32,471 bases of DNA, from contig JAFMLQ010000023.1 in NCBI GenBank assembly GCA_017852075.1, forward strand, positions 1 through 32,471, read 5' to 3'. The notes below the pieces were generated by a model that saw only the letters and a list, made by a program, of their open reading frames with translations, had not been told where the DNA came from and searched no databases. The position numbers and the translations under genes were made by a program. The stretch's first letter is position 1; every line of letters begins with the position of its first letter. This DNA comes from Flavobacteriaceae bacterium (GTDB lineage: Bacteria > Bacteroidota > Bacteroidia > Flavobacteriales > Flavobacteriaceae). Below are positions 7,536 to 15,561 of the stretch, in pieces.

Positions 7536-9856
7536 AACCCTAAAGACTTTAAATCTGCTTTGGGTTTCGCATTCTCCTTAGACTTGATGTCGGCCAATTC
7601 TTCACAATCTACAGGGATACTCAACTCCTCTGGGGCTATAAAGTCTTCTTTTGAAATTCCAAATTCGGGATTATCATATAACGATCGCATGTAATTTGCC
7701 CAAATCGGCAACGCCATGGTAGCGCCTTGACCGAATCCAATGTCCTTGAAATGGATGGAACGATCATCCCCACCTACCCATACTCCTGTAGCCAAATTAG
7801 GCACCATACCCATAAACCAACCGTCACTTTGATTCTGAGTTGTTCCTGTTTTACCCGCTATTGGGTTTTCAAAAACATACGGATAGCCTGTTATGACATT
7901 TTTATAGATATAGTTGGTCTCCTCAAGTCCTGCATGCCGCAATCGTGCTCCTGAACCGGCCGTGGTTACTCCCTGCATTAAATTGACCGTCACATAGGCT
8001 GCCTCCTGACTCAATACATCTTGAGTCTCGGGAAGGACTTCGTACAAGGCTCGCCCGTTTTTGTCTTCAATACGGGTAATCATAATCGGTTTGACATAAA
8101 TTCCCTGATTGGCAAAGGTACTGTATGCTCCTACCATCTCGAATAAACTGATGTCAGGAGTCCCTAGAGCAATAGAAGGTACCTCGGGAAGATGGGAAGT
8201 AATTCCCATTTTACGTGCTAAATTAATTACTGGTACGGGGCCTACCAAATCCATGATTCGGGCGCTTATGGTGTTGACTGAATTGGCCAAGGCATTTTTC
8301 AAAGTTCGTGTACGGCCGTATTTGTCACCTGAATTTTTAGGACACCAAGCATCGATATTTCCGTGTTTCATCGGTTCAATACAAAATAAGGCGTCGGGTA
8401 AAGAATCACAAGGAGAAAGTTTAAGCTGGTCAATGGCTGTGGCGTACAAAAAGGGTTTAAATGTAGAGCCTATTTGTCGCCTTCCTTGTTTTACCTGATC
8501 GTATTGGAAATGTTTATAATTATACCCCCCTACCCAAGCCTTTACATGACCTGTCTGGGGTTCCATAGACATCATCGAAGCACGGAGAAAGTGCTTGTAG
8601 TAACGAATGGAATCCATAGGGGTCATGATCGTATCGATCTCTCCTTTCCAACTGAATACTTGCATGGGGACTTCTTTTTTAAAGGAAGCCAAAATTTCTT
8701 CTTCCGCAATCCCTGCCAGCTTCATTTTTCGCCACCGTTCTGTTCGGTAGGCCGTTCGGGTCATCAAGGTGTCAATTTCTCCCTCCCGAAGATCTAAAAA
8801 AGGAGCTGTGGGATTTTGTCTTTTTGTGTTTTGTCTAAAGAATTCCTTTTGTAGGTTTTTCATATGCCCACTCACCGCATCTTCCGCCAATTGTTGAATA
8901 CGAGAATCAATCGTTGTGTAGATTCGCAGTCCGTCACGATACAAGTTGTGTTTACTTCCGTCCGGCTTGGGGTTCGCCTCTATCCATTCGTCCATAAATT
9001 CTTTTAAATACGCTCTGAAATAGGTTGCAAGTCCTTCTCTGTGCGATTCAGGAGTAAAAGTGATTTGTAATGGAAGTTGATCTAAAGAGTCCTTTTCTTT
9101 ATTTGTAATCAATTGGTTCCGTACCATCTGTTGGAACACAATATTTCTTCGTTCTTTCACTCGCTCAGGGCGGCGAATGGGGTTGTAAAGTGATGAGTTT
9201 TTTAACATGCCAACGAGTGTGGCAGACTCTTCTATTGAGAGTTCCTGAGGGATTTTATTAAAAAAGATTTTAGCTGCCGAACGGATTCCGTCTGCCTGAT
9301 AACCAAAATCGTATTTGTTGAGATACATGGCTAAAATCTCTTTTTTGGTGTACCGCTGTTCCAATTGTACTGCGATGACCCACTCTTGTGCTTTTTGAAA
9401 AATGGTTTTAAGGATGTTACGGGAACGCACCCCAACAAAAATTTGACGTGCCAACTGTTGGGTGATGGTACTTGCCCCGCCTCTTTTACCTAAAAAAACA
9501 AAGGCTCTCATAGTTCCGCGCCAATCGATACCCGAGTGCGCATAAAAGCGTTCATCCTCTGTAGCAATCAAAGCTTCTACCATATGTGTAGGAATTTCGT
9601 CAAATCCAATAGGGGTTCGGTTGTCGTCAAAATAATATTTCCCTAAAATGATCCCATCAGAGGATATGATTTGAGTGGCCAAATTCGTTTTGGGATTTTC
9701 CAATTGTTGCAAGTCGGGCATGGGGCCATATAGGCCAAGAGCTGCCCCTCCAAACAATGCGATGATCCCTATCACACCCAAAAGGAAAGCGCCCCACAAA
9801 ACACGGGTGTATTTTCGAAATGATTTTTTCTTTTGTTGCTCTTTTTTCTTTGCCAT
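7532..9856 (-). CDS. mrcA: Class A penicillin-binding protein 1A: transglycosylase plus transpeptidase
   Basis: The protein has 774 residues. A basic cytoplasmic start leads to one membrane helix (about 17-44). The GT51 glycosyltransferase domain shows EDERFYAHSGID (Glu100-Asp101-Glu102 region) and GGASTITQQLAR (126-137). The transpeptidase domain has the three penicillin-binding motifs: STFK (464-467, nucleophile Ser464), SVN (526-528) and KTGT (669-672). It polymerises and crosslinks peptidoglycan on the periplasmic face of the inner membrane. It is the last gene of ricT > gldH > mrcA, starting 2 nt after gldH; sharing an operon with a gliding gene is typical of Flavobacteriia as I recall. 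Confidence 0.96.
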   Translation of the reverse strand: MAKKKEQQKKKSFRKYTRVLWGAFLLGVIGIIALFGGAALGLYGPMPDLQQLENPKTNLATQIISSDGIILGKYYFDDNRTPIGFDEIPTHMVEALIATEDERFYAHSGIDWRGTMRAFVFLGKRGGASTITQQLARQIFVGVRSRNILKTIFQKAQEWVIAVQLEQRYTKKEILAMYLNKYDFGYQADGIRSAAKIFFNKIPQELSIEESATLVGMLKNSSLYNPIRRPERVKERRNIVFQQMVRNQLITNKEKDSLDQLPLQITFTPESHREGLATYFRAYLKEFMDEWIEANPKPDGSKHNLYRDGLRIYTTIDSRIQQLAEDAVSGHMKNLQKEFFRQNTKRQNPTAPFLDLREGEIDTLMTRTAYRTERWRKMKLAGIAEEEILASFKKEVPMQVFSWKGEIDTIMTPMDSIRYYKHFLRASMMSMEPQTGHVKAWVGGYNYKHFQYDQVKQGRRQIGSTFKPFLYATAIDQLKLSPCDSLPDALFCIEPMKHGNIDAWCPKNSGDKYGRTRTLKNALANSVNTISARIMDLVGPVPVINLARKMGITSHLPEVPSIALGTPDISLFEMVGAYSTFANQGIYVKPIMITRIEDKNGRALYEVLPETQDVLSQEAAYVTVNLMQGVTTAGSGARLRHAGLEETNYIYKNVITGYPYVFENPIAGKTGTTQNQSDGWFMGMVPNLATGVWVGGDDRSIHFKDIGFGQGATMALPIWANYMRSLYDNPEFGISKEDFIAPEELSIPVDCEELADIKSKENAKPKADLKSLGF

Positions 9857-9858
9857 CT

Positions 9859-10359
9859 TTATTGATCTTCAATACTAATCCCCACTGCAATAATCCCTTT
9901 GAGCATAGAAACGCCCTCCGCTACTCCATTATTGCGTACCGCATGTGCGATTGAAATGGTCAGTGGACGTGCCTTGGGAAAAACAACCCCTTCTTTCCAC
10001 CACAACTTACTTTCTTTTATTTCGGTAAATCCTGTGCCCAACCACTTCCCATCGGGGGCAGCCATAGCATACTCTAGAGTGTCTTGGGTAATCCGTTCTC
10101 CTCCAGCGGTAAGGCGCGCTATTAGAAAAATATTCGCGTACGGATAGGTGTTGTCATTACGCAAGCGTATAAAAACATTTTTTGTAAGCGTGTCTATCGC
10201 TTGTTCAGGTAGCTCAAAAGTTACAGGAGTTGTAGAAAGGCCCTCTTCAGCTGTGGTCTTATACACCGTGAACCCATCCTCTGAACGACAGGATCCAAAC
10301 CACAGGCTTGCACAAACAAACCCCACCAGACCTAAACTATTTTTTAGCTTTACTTTCAA
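9859..10359 (-). CDS. gldH: Gliding motility lipoprotein GldH
   Basis: The protein has 166 residues from the TTG at 10359 (MKVKLKNSLGLVGFVCASLWFGSC), which gives a lipoprotein signal with the lipid Cys at 24. The longer reading back to 10440 would run 100 nt into the upstream gene and bury the signal. The GldH signature is clear: NDNTYPYANIFLIARLTAGG, DTLEYAMAAPDGKWLGTGF and IKESKLWWKEGV. GldH is an envelope lipoprotein needed for gliding and for the type IX secretion-linked motility machinery of Flavobacteriia. It overlaps the 3' end of ricT by 23 nt and is followed 2 nt later by the PBP1A gene. The non-ATG start is inferred. Confidence 0.9.
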   Translation of the reverse strand: MKVKLKNSLGLVGFVCASLWFGSCRSEDGFTVYKTTAEEGLSTTPVTFELPEQAIDTLTKNVFIRLRNDNTYPYANIFLIARLTAGGERITQDTLEYAMAAPDGKWLGTGFTEIKESKLWWKEGVVFPKARPLTISIAHAVRNNGVAEGVSMLKGIIAVGISIEDQ

Positions 10360-11485
10360 ATCGTTTTTTTTTGTTTTTTTTCGAATGACGTCGAGGAGGA
10401 TCAAAACGTTTGAGACTGTCTTCTCCAGCACCACTGTCAAATATTTTGATCCCTTCTTTTACTTCCTCCTCTACATAGGCTTCTAAACTAGGGACTTTAA
10501 GTTTTGCTATATTCTTTTTAATGATATCGTTGACGGCAGAGAGGGTCAATTTATGCCACGTCATCCAATCCTCTTTGTAGGCGTACCAAATTAATCCCTT
10601 AAAAATATCCATCTTTTGAAAAACGCCAATTCCTTTTTCTGTATATAATTTGATCTCCGTTTTTGGGAACACCTTAATGGCAGATCGATACGCCTCCAAT
10701 TCATAATTCAAACAGCACTTGAGTCGTCCACATTGACCTGCTAATTTTTGAGGATTTAAAGAAAGTCTTTGATAGCGTGCCGCACCCGTATTCACGGTTC
10801 GAAAATCTGAAAGCCAAGTCGAACAGCACAACTCCCTCCCACAAGATCCAATGCCTCCCAACCGCGAAGCTTCCTGTCGCAATCCAATTTGACGCATTTC
10901 AATACGAATGGAAAAAGCACGCGCCATATCCTTTATCAATTGGCGAAAATCCACCCGTTTGTCTGCCGTATAGTAAAATGTGGCTTTTTTACCGTCTCCT
11001 TGAAATTCTACATCAGAAAGTTTCATGTTCAGGCGTAATGCGATTGCCAATTCCCGTGCCCGTTTTTGGACCTCCGCTTCTTTTGAGCGACTGGCTTGCC
11101 AAATGTCAATTTCTTCCTGATTCGCAAGACGTAAAATGGTTCCAATCTTATCACTATCGGGTTTGGTTTTTTTGCGCTTCATTTGCACATCCACCAACGC
11201 GCCTGCTAAAGTCACAGTCCCCAAATCATATCCGCGATCTACTTTGGTTATCACCAAACTTCCCGCTTGAGGAGTAATTTCTTTTGGAATGCGGTAAAAT
11301 TCTTTTCTGCTATTTTTAAAGCGCACCTCGACAAAAGGACATTCTGTCTCTCCTTGGGGGGGATGCATGTTTTCCAACCAGTCAAAAACGGTGAGTTTGT
11401 TACAACTGTCGCTTCCACAGGTACCATTGTTTTGACAGCCCCTTGGGGAACCGCTTTTGGTACTGGAACAACTGGAACAACTCAT
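10337..11485 (-). CDS. ricT: PSP1 domain / RicT-like protein (iron-sulfur complex subunit family)
   Basis: The protein has 382 residues. A Cys-rich N-terminus (MSCSSCSST ... CQNNGTCGSDSCNK, about residues 3-28) precedes the PSP1 core (about 45-270), which includes GSCGRELCCSTWL and QCGRLKCCLNYE, the cysteine-rich motifs of RicT/YaaT-type proteins. The C-terminus is charged and basic (RRHSKKNKKKRFESKAKK). In Bacillus, RicT works with RicA and RicF in a [4Fe-4S] complex that promotes mRNA maturation by RNase Y; in Bacteroidota the role is not well settled. The N-terminal Cys cluster could bind a cluster or metal. It heads the gldH/PBP1A operon, with a -7-like TATCTTTA 24 nt before the ATG. Confidence 0.87.
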   Translation of the reverse strand: MSCSSCSSTKSGSPRGCQNNGTCGSDSCNKLTVFDWLENMHPPQGETECPFVEVRFKNSRKEFYRIPKEITPQAGSLVITKVDRGYDLGTVTLAGALVDVQMKRKKTKPDSDKIGTILRLANQEEIDIWQASRSKEAEVQKRARELAIALRLNMKLSDVEFQGDGKKATFYYTADKRVDFRQLIKDMARAFSIRIEMRQIGLRQEASRLGGIGSCGRELCCSTWLSDFRTVNTGAARYQRLSLNPQKLAGQCGRLKCCLNYELEAYRSAIKVFPKTEIKLYTEKGIGVFQKMDIFKGLIWYAYKEDWMTWHKLTLSAVNDIIKKNIAKLKVPSLEAYVEEEVKEGIKIFDSGAGEDSLKRFDPPRRHSKKNKKKRFESKAKK

Positions 11486-11509
11486 GAATATATTAGAAAT
11501 TTAGAACTT

Positions 11510-11517
11510 TAAAGATA
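11510..11517 (-). promoter_or_regulatory. Possible -7 element of the ricT-gldH-mrcA operon (TATCTTTA)
   Basis: TATCTTTA on the minus strand matches seven of eight consensus positions (TAnnTTTG) and ends 24 nt before the ricT ATG. No convincing -33 element was identified. Confidence 0.38.
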
Positions 11518-11556
11518 CAGGGATTTCCATAATTTAAAAGCCAATAAATTCTTAAT

Positions 11557-12588
11557 TTACTGTTTAAACTTAAGCACTTTGGAACGTCCTTTTTTAAAAA
11601 TTTTATTGCTGTTGTGTGTACCCTTTCGAAGCGCTTTTTGTGCTTCTTCTGGGAGTGCTACGATTTCCTTACAAGCATCTGAACAACATTCATTCATCTT
11701 TTCTGCACAAGAATCGCATTGAATAAAAAGCAGATGACAGGCCTCGTTGATACAGTTTACGTGCGAATCGCATGGTGCTCCGCATTGATGACATTGGGCG
11801 ATAATATCTTCAGAAATTCGTTCTCCGCGACGTTCGTCAAAGACAAAATTTTTGCCTACAAATTTATTTTCCAATACTTGATTTTTAACCTGACGTGCAT
11901 ATTCGATGATTCCACCCTCCAGTTGATATACGTTTTTAAATCCCTTATGCTTAAAATAAGCAGAGGCTTTTTCACAGCGGATTCCTCCTGTACAATACAT
12001 TACTAAGTTTTTATCTTCTTTATGGTCGGCCAAATCTTCTTCGATAATGGGCAAGGATTCTCGAAACGTATCCACATCTGGAGTGACTGCTCCTTTAAAA
12101 TGGCCAATCTCGCTCTCATAGTGGTTGCGCATGTCCACGCAAATGGTGTTGTCGTTGTCTAGTAATTCATTGAATTTCTGTGCATTAACATGTATTCCCT
12201 TTTGTGTTACGTCAAATTGATCATCGTCTAAGCCATCGGCCACAATCTTGTCGCGTACTTTGATGGTGAGTTTTAAAAACGATTTGAGATCTTGCTCGAT
12301 GGCAATATTGAGGCGAACACCTTCTAAAAAGGAAATACTGTCTAGATGGGCTTTAAATTTGTCAAAAAGAGGGGCGGGCACGGAAAGTTGTGCATTGATT
12401 CCTTCGTGAGCGACATAGATTCGTCCCAATACTTCCAATGGATCCCAAGAAACAAATAAATGGTCGCGAAACAGTTGTGGGTTGCCAATGTGCGCATATT
12501 GATAGAAAGATAAGGTCAGGCGTTCGGTTCCTGCCGCTTCCAACATTTCAGCTCGTTCTTGCGCACTTAATTTGTTGTACAGTTGCAT
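11557..12588 (-). CDS. trhO: tRNA uridine(34) hydroxylase TrhO (rhodanese family)
   Basis: The protein has 343 residues. An N-terminal acylphosphatase-like/ferredoxin-like domain (about 25-110, with YVAHEGINAQLSVP) is followed by a rhodanese domain (about 130-235) with FDVTQKGIHVNA, VDMRNHYESEIGHF and the active-site loop MYCTGGIRCEKAS (Cys199). The C-terminus is Cys-rich (CHQCGAPCDSH ... CHLLFIQCDSC ... CCSDAC) and probably binds zinc. TrhO (YceA) carries out O2-dependent hydroxylation of U34 in tRNA to ho5U. It appears to be a single-gene unit with an exact TACCTTTG -7 element and a perfect inverted repeat just upstream. Confidence 0.95.
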   Translation of the reverse strand: MQLYNKLSAQERAEMLEAAGTERLTLSFYQYAHIGNPQLFRDHLFVSWDPLEVLGRIYVAHEGINAQLSVPAPLFDKFKAHLDSISFLEGVRLNIAIEQDLKSFLKLTIKVRDKIVADGLDDDQFDVTQKGIHVNAQKFNELLDNDNTICVDMRNHYESEIGHFKGAVTPDVDTFRESLPIIEEDLADHKEDKNLVMYCTGGIRCEKASAYFKHKGFKNVYQLEGGIIEYARQVKNQVLENKFVGKNFVFDERRGERISEDIIAQCHQCGAPCDSHVNCINEACHLLFIQCDSCAEKMNECCSDACKEIVALPEEAQKALRKGTHNSNKIFKKGRSKVLKFKQ

Positions 12589-12612
12589 GCTATAAACGAT
12601 TTAAGTGAAAGA

Positions 12613-12620
12613 CAAAGGTA
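12613..12620 (-). promoter_or_regulatory. -7 promoter element of trhO (TACCTTTG)
   Basis: On the minus strand TACCTTTG is an exact match to the Bacteroidota -7 consensus and the same octamer as at trpS. It ends 24 nt before the trhO ATG. The expected -33 position (about 12641-12643) falls inside the adjacent inverted repeat and does not read TTG, so this promoter may depend on an activator or be covered by a repressor. Confidence 0.6.
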
Positions 12621-12633
12621 GGAAAAAGCTTTG

Positions 12634-12662
12634 TTTTGTGGTGGAAAATATCCACCACAAAA
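12634..12662. repeat. Perfect 12-bp inverted repeat upstream of trhO
   Basis: TTTTGTGGTGGA (12634-12645) and TCCACCACAAAA (12651-12662) are exact reverse complements around the 5-base spacer AAATA. The repeat lies between the stop of the phytanoyl-CoA dioxygenase-like gene and the trhO -7 element, covering the trhO -33 region. A U-tract terminator is unlikely because the T and A runs are inside the stem and neither strand has a U-run after it. It could be an operator or a factor-independent 3'-end hairpin. Confidence 0.75.
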
Positions 12663-12688
12663 TTCATAACTAATTTAAAATAAGGGAA

Positions 12689-12703
12689 TTAAAAGTCTTT
12701 TAA
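12689..12703. repeat. Short palindrome TTAAAAG-T-CTTTTAA
   Basis: A 7-bp perfect palindrome with a one-base centre, 26 bases past the 12-bp inverted repeat and also in the gap between the dioxygenase gene and trhO. In so AT-rich a stretch it may be chance. Confidence 0.35.
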
Positions 12704-12728
12704 CCACTTTTTTTTAATTGTGTACTCT

Positions 12729-13538
12729 TTATTCTGTGAACAAAACAGGGTTTAAAGGGGAGTTGACTGTAGTGCCAATTTCTACTCCTGGGCACCAAGT
12801 CTCCCAATCGTTTTGTTGTCCTTCGTTTTCAGGTGCTTTCAATTGAATGTCTTGATCCATATAGATGATGGTGATCACTTTCCGAACTTCGTCTGTCGCA
12901 TTTGCTCCGGCACGGTGAAAAACCCAACCCGAATGAAAACTCACTTCTCCAATGTCAAAAGGTTCGATGGTATGGGGAAAATCCGTTACTCGGAGACGGT
13001 CTCCAATCAAGGTTTCGCTTTCGTCGCTAATGGATAGTGCTCTTCCTTCTTGAATTTGATGACTCCCCGCACTAAATTCTAAAGGCCCCATTTCCAAAGG
13101 AGTCGCTTGAAGGGGAATCCATGCCGTTATGGTTTTGTCTGAGGACAAGGGCCAGTAGTACTGATCCGCATGCCAAGGGGTAATACCCCCACCCCCTTCT
13201 TTGAATAAGGCTTGATCGTGGTACAAACGAACGCCCGAAACTTCCATCAGCCTCGCAGCTACCCCAGCCAAACGTGAACTAAAAATAAATTCTTTGATCT
13301 CGGGGTCTTCACGCCATAAATTAAAGAGTTGTAAAAAGGCTTTTCCGTAGGTGTCACGTTCTTCTAGGGGTTTGGACACCCGATTCATTTCTGCTACTTT
13401 TTCTGAAATGCGTGTGTTGTAATAGACCACAACTTCTTCGGGAAGCAACTGCTTGATTTTTATATACGCGTTTTTTCGGTAAAATTCGATGTGCGCTTCC
13501 GTGAGTGGAAAAGGGATTTTTAACTGCTCCTGATACAT
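12729..13538 (-). CDS. Phytanoyl-CoA dioxygenase (PhyH) family protein, Fe(II)/2-oxoglutarate type
   Basis: From the ATG at 13538 the protein has 269 residues. The iron-binding triad is visible: His123 and Asp125 in PWHADQYYWP, and distal His208 in GWVFHRAGANAT, with Arg219 (EVRKVIT) placed to bind 2-oxoglutarate. MGPLEFSAGSH is the usual segment between them. These are cytosolic oxygenases that hydroxylate small molecules; the substrate cannot be told here, and neither neighbour suggests one. I choose 13538 over the in-frame ATGs at 13553 and 13580 because a -7-like TACTTTAA ends at 13562, leaving a normal short leader; 13553 remains possible. Confidence 0.88.
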   Translation of the reverse strand: MYQEQLKIPFPLTEAHIEFYRKNAYIKIKQLLPEEVVVYYNTRISEKVAEMNRVSKPLEERDTYGKAFLQLFNLWREDPEIKEFIFSSRLAGVAARLMEVSGVRLYHDQALFKEGGGGITPWHADQYYWPLSSDKTITAWIPLQATPLEMGPLEFSAGSHQIQEGRALSISDESETLIGDRLRVTDFPHTIEPFDIGEVSFHSGWVFHRAGANATDEVRKVITIIYMDQDIQLKAPENEGQQNDWETWCPGVEIGTTVNSPLNPVLFTE

Positions 13539-13561
13539 TGCTGTGATTTTCATTTGAAGCA

Positions 13562-13569
13562 TTAAAGTA
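13562..13569 (-). promoter_or_regulatory. Possible -7 element of the PhyH-family gene (TACTTTAA)
   Basis: TACTTTAA on the minus strand shares TA and TT with the consensus TAnnTTTG and ends 23 nt before the chosen ATG. It is a weak match, with no clear -33 element. Confidence 0.25.
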
Positions 13570-13621
13570 CAAAAAAGCAAGGGATTTTGACATTCGGATC
13601 ACTGCTTCTTACTCATTGCTG

Positions 13622-14179
13622 TTATTTTTTCTCCTCAGAAAAATGCCCCCCATGAGGTCCTTGCGAAAACTTGTTTTGATTATACTCTTTGGAAGTTCCT
13701 TTAGCAATGGAAAGACTTTGCCACGCCTCTCCTTTTACGATTTTTCCAATCATCACAATCTGACCAATGTGGTAGGCATAGTGCATCATTTGTCTGTCTA
13801 GGGCTTCTGCTACAGTATGGCGTTGATTTCGGATTAAAATTATTTTGTTCATGTCCTTATCCTTCAAAGCCATCAGGGCATTGAAAAGACAAGCCCACCC
13901 GTCATCCCACTTTTGAAGTACTTCATTCTGGGATTGGATTGATAACTCAAATTCACCATCCCGATCTCGCCATTCCTTCTCTCCATCCGAGGTTAAAAAA
14001 TCCGTCCATCGCGATTGCATATTTCCACATAAATGCTGAACGATAAGGGCTATTGAGTTGCATCCCGCATTAGCTTCCCAGAACAAATCCTGTTCTTTCA
14101 ACTGCTCAAAGGTTTGTTCACCTAAGTGTTTGTAGTACTTAAATTGTTTGATAATATGGGTCAACGAGTTTGTATTCAT
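13622..14179 (-). CDS. DinB-like / DUF1572 family protein
   Basis: The protein has 185 residues from the ATG at 14179, chosen because it overlaps the upstream stop as ATGA (14176-14179), a coupling arrangement; the longer start at 14209 is less likely. It is a helical-bundle protein: LTHIIKQFKYYKHLGEQTFEQL and SIALIVQHLCGNMQSRWTDFLTSDGEKEWRDRD, with MMHYAYHIGQIVMIGKIV near the C-terminus. His residues in QHLCGN, the HYAYH pair and the overall order fit the DinB/YfiT metal-binding four-helix family, specifically the DUF1572 type. Cytoplasmic; many homologues are stress-related thiol transferases, but no reaction can be assigned here. Confidence 0.82.
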   Translation of the reverse strand: MNTNSLTHIIKQFKYYKHLGEQTFEQLKEQDLFWEANAGCNSIALIVQHLCGNMQSRWTDFLTSDGEKEWRDRDGEFELSIQSQNEVLQKWDDGWACLFNALMALKDKDMNKIILIRNQRHTVAEALDRQMMHYAYHIGQIVMIGKIVKGEAWQSLSIAKGTSKEYNQNKFSQGPHGGHFSEEKK

Positions 14180-14718
14180 AAAGGGGTTTGTTGTATTTGT
14201 TTGAGCCAATGCGCTTTAGTAAGGGCATACCTGCGTTCTGTACACTCCTCTTTTTCGTTAAAGAATTCTTTTTCAAAAGGCATCAATTGCTCTAAAATTC
14301 TGAGGGATCCTTTGTTTTCAATATAGACATCTGCAATGACTCGTTTGGCGTTTACTTCTGTAAAATAAAAGTGAAGCAGTCCTTTTGCAGTTTCCATACC
14401 ATACCCTTTTTTCCAATAGGCCTTTCTAAAGCGATAGCCCATTTCTCGTTCCCCATCTTCATTAATAAGAAACAACACCAAGCCAATCAGTTCTTCAGTT
14501 CCCTTCTTAAAAATGGCACAATCACACTTACGCTCGTGTATATGCTGTAACTCCAAATTCAGGCTGCGGGTAAACCTCGTATGAAGTTCTTCTTCTGATA
14601 AAGCCTTTTGAGGAATTAGCCTTAGAACCTCAGCATCCGTAAACAATTCTTTAAAAAAAGGGAAGTCAGCCGACTTAAGCGATCGAATGGATAGTCGTTT
14701 GGTTTCAAAAAAAATCAT
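14176..14718 (-). CDS. GNAT-family N-acetyltransferase (RimJ/RimL type)
   Basis: The protein has 180 residues. It opens ETKRLSIRSLKSADFPFF, the usual start of RimJ/RimL-like acetyltransferases, and contains ELIGLVLFLINEDGEREMGYRF (strands 4-5) and RKAYWKKGYGMETAKGLL. The last matches the acetyl-CoA pyrophosphate loop (Q/RxxGxG/A, here KKGYGMETA). VIADVYIENKGSLRILEQL follows as expected. The acceptor could be a protein N-terminus or a small molecule and is not predictable. It is followed by the DUF1572 gene with a 4-base ATGA overlap, so the two are co-translated. Confidence 0.9.
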   Translation of the reverse strand: MIFFETKRLSIRSLKSADFPFFKELFTDAEVLRLIPQKALSEEELHTRFTRSLNLELQHIHERKCDCAIFKKGTEELIGLVLFLINEDGEREMGYRFRKAYWKKGYGMETAKGLLHFYFTEVNAKRVIADVYIENKGSLRILEQLMPFEKEFFNEKEECTERRYALTKAHWLKQIQQTPL

Positions 14719-14790
14719 TTTGCGTTTTTCAATTCGTTTTCTGAATTATCATCTTTCCAAGGGTCTTAAGCTTTTTTAACATTTCTCCTC

Positions 14791-15531
14791 TCACTCTTCA
14801 AGGCGCAGCGTTACCCAAACCTCCTCGTCTTTTTCTAGGGTAAGGGTATTTCGCAAAATAGAATAGCTATCAATCTCTAGTAAAGCATTGGTAAATTCCT
14901 GTTCACGGGAGTTGCGTTCACTTTCGCAAGCGCGTTCGGTAAAAAAGAGGTCGGTAAAGCTAAGACGGTCTTCTTGATTAGTATAACTTCCCCCTCCGCT
15001 GTTGCATGCGGTTTGAACATCTAATGTTCCTTTAGTAAAAAAGGTAATCCCGGTGTCTTCGTCTAAAATGGAGGAAGAAATCGCATTGGGTGTTCGGATG
15101 GAGACCACTTCCCAGGCATTTACCAATGCTGCATTTATAGGCCGGGTAAGGGTCAGGACCATTTCCCCCTTGGCATTGCGCAACTGAGCCTGGTTCTCTT
15201 CTAGAGTAAAAGTCAGAACGGCTTTTTCTAAAAGGGCTGCGAGTTCTTGTTCTCGTTTGCCTTCTACTTCAGGGCAGCCAATTAAGGTGGAAGCAATGAG
15301 CGAAAAGGTAAGCGTTTTATTTTCAATTTCAACTCCTCCAAATAGGGTATTACATCCTGCAGAAGCAGAAAAAGAATCGGCTTCAAAAAGCAACGTACCC
15401 CCACCGTCAATGTCCCAATGTCCTGTGATGGAATCCGGAAAATCACTACTCAGTTCTTCACTTACACAACTAAAAAGCAGGCAAAAACCGAAGAAGAAGG
15501 TCGTCGCAAAGTAGACACGTATCATGGGCAT
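14791..15531 (-). CDS. Lipoprotein with two META (HslJ-like) domains
   Basis: The protein has 246 residues. A lipoprotein signal (MPMIRVYFATTFFFGFCLLFSC, lipid Cys 22) is followed by two diverged copies of the META fold. The first (about 36-130) reads GHWDIDGGGTLLFEADSFSA, then SAGCNTLFGG and LIASTLIGCPE. The second (about 136-245) reads NAWEVVSI ... ITFFTKGTLDVQTACNSGGGSY ... FFTERACESE. 'GCN' in copy 1 and 'ACNSGGGSY' in copy 2 are the family hallmark (CN.....Y). META proteins (E. coli HslJ) sit in the envelope and are linked to heat or novobiocin stress; the reaction is unknown. Envelope location follows from the lipobox. A second ATG at 15525 is possible. Confidence 0.87.
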   Translation of the reverse strand: MPMIRVYFATTFFFGFCLLFSCVSEELSSDFPDSITGHWDIDGGGTLLFEADSFSASAGCNTLFGGVEIENKTLTFSLIASTLIGCPEVEGKREQELAALLEKAVLTFTLEENQAQLRNAKGEMVLTLTRPINAALVNAWEVVSIRTPNAISSSILDEDTGITFFTKGTLDVQTACNSGGGSYTNQEDRLSFTDLFFTERACESERNSREQEFTNALLEIDSYSILRNTLTLEKDEEVWVTLRLEE

Positions 15532-15561
15532 TGATTTCCCAAACTATAACAAAATTCGTGC

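Noticed and set aside
8109-8797. Two overlapping plus-strand open frames inside the PBP1A gene
   Set aside because: The PBP1A protein is complete with all motifs; the opposite frames show no family features.
10777-11277. 166-residue open frame on the plus strand
   Set aside because: Antisense shadow of the ricT-like gene, with Pro/Ser/Cys-rich sequence and no recognisable family.
12634-12662. Inverted repeat as an intrinsic terminator of the dioxygenase gene
   Set aside because: The T and A runs are inside the stem, and no U-run follows on either strand. Listed as a repeat/possible operator instead.
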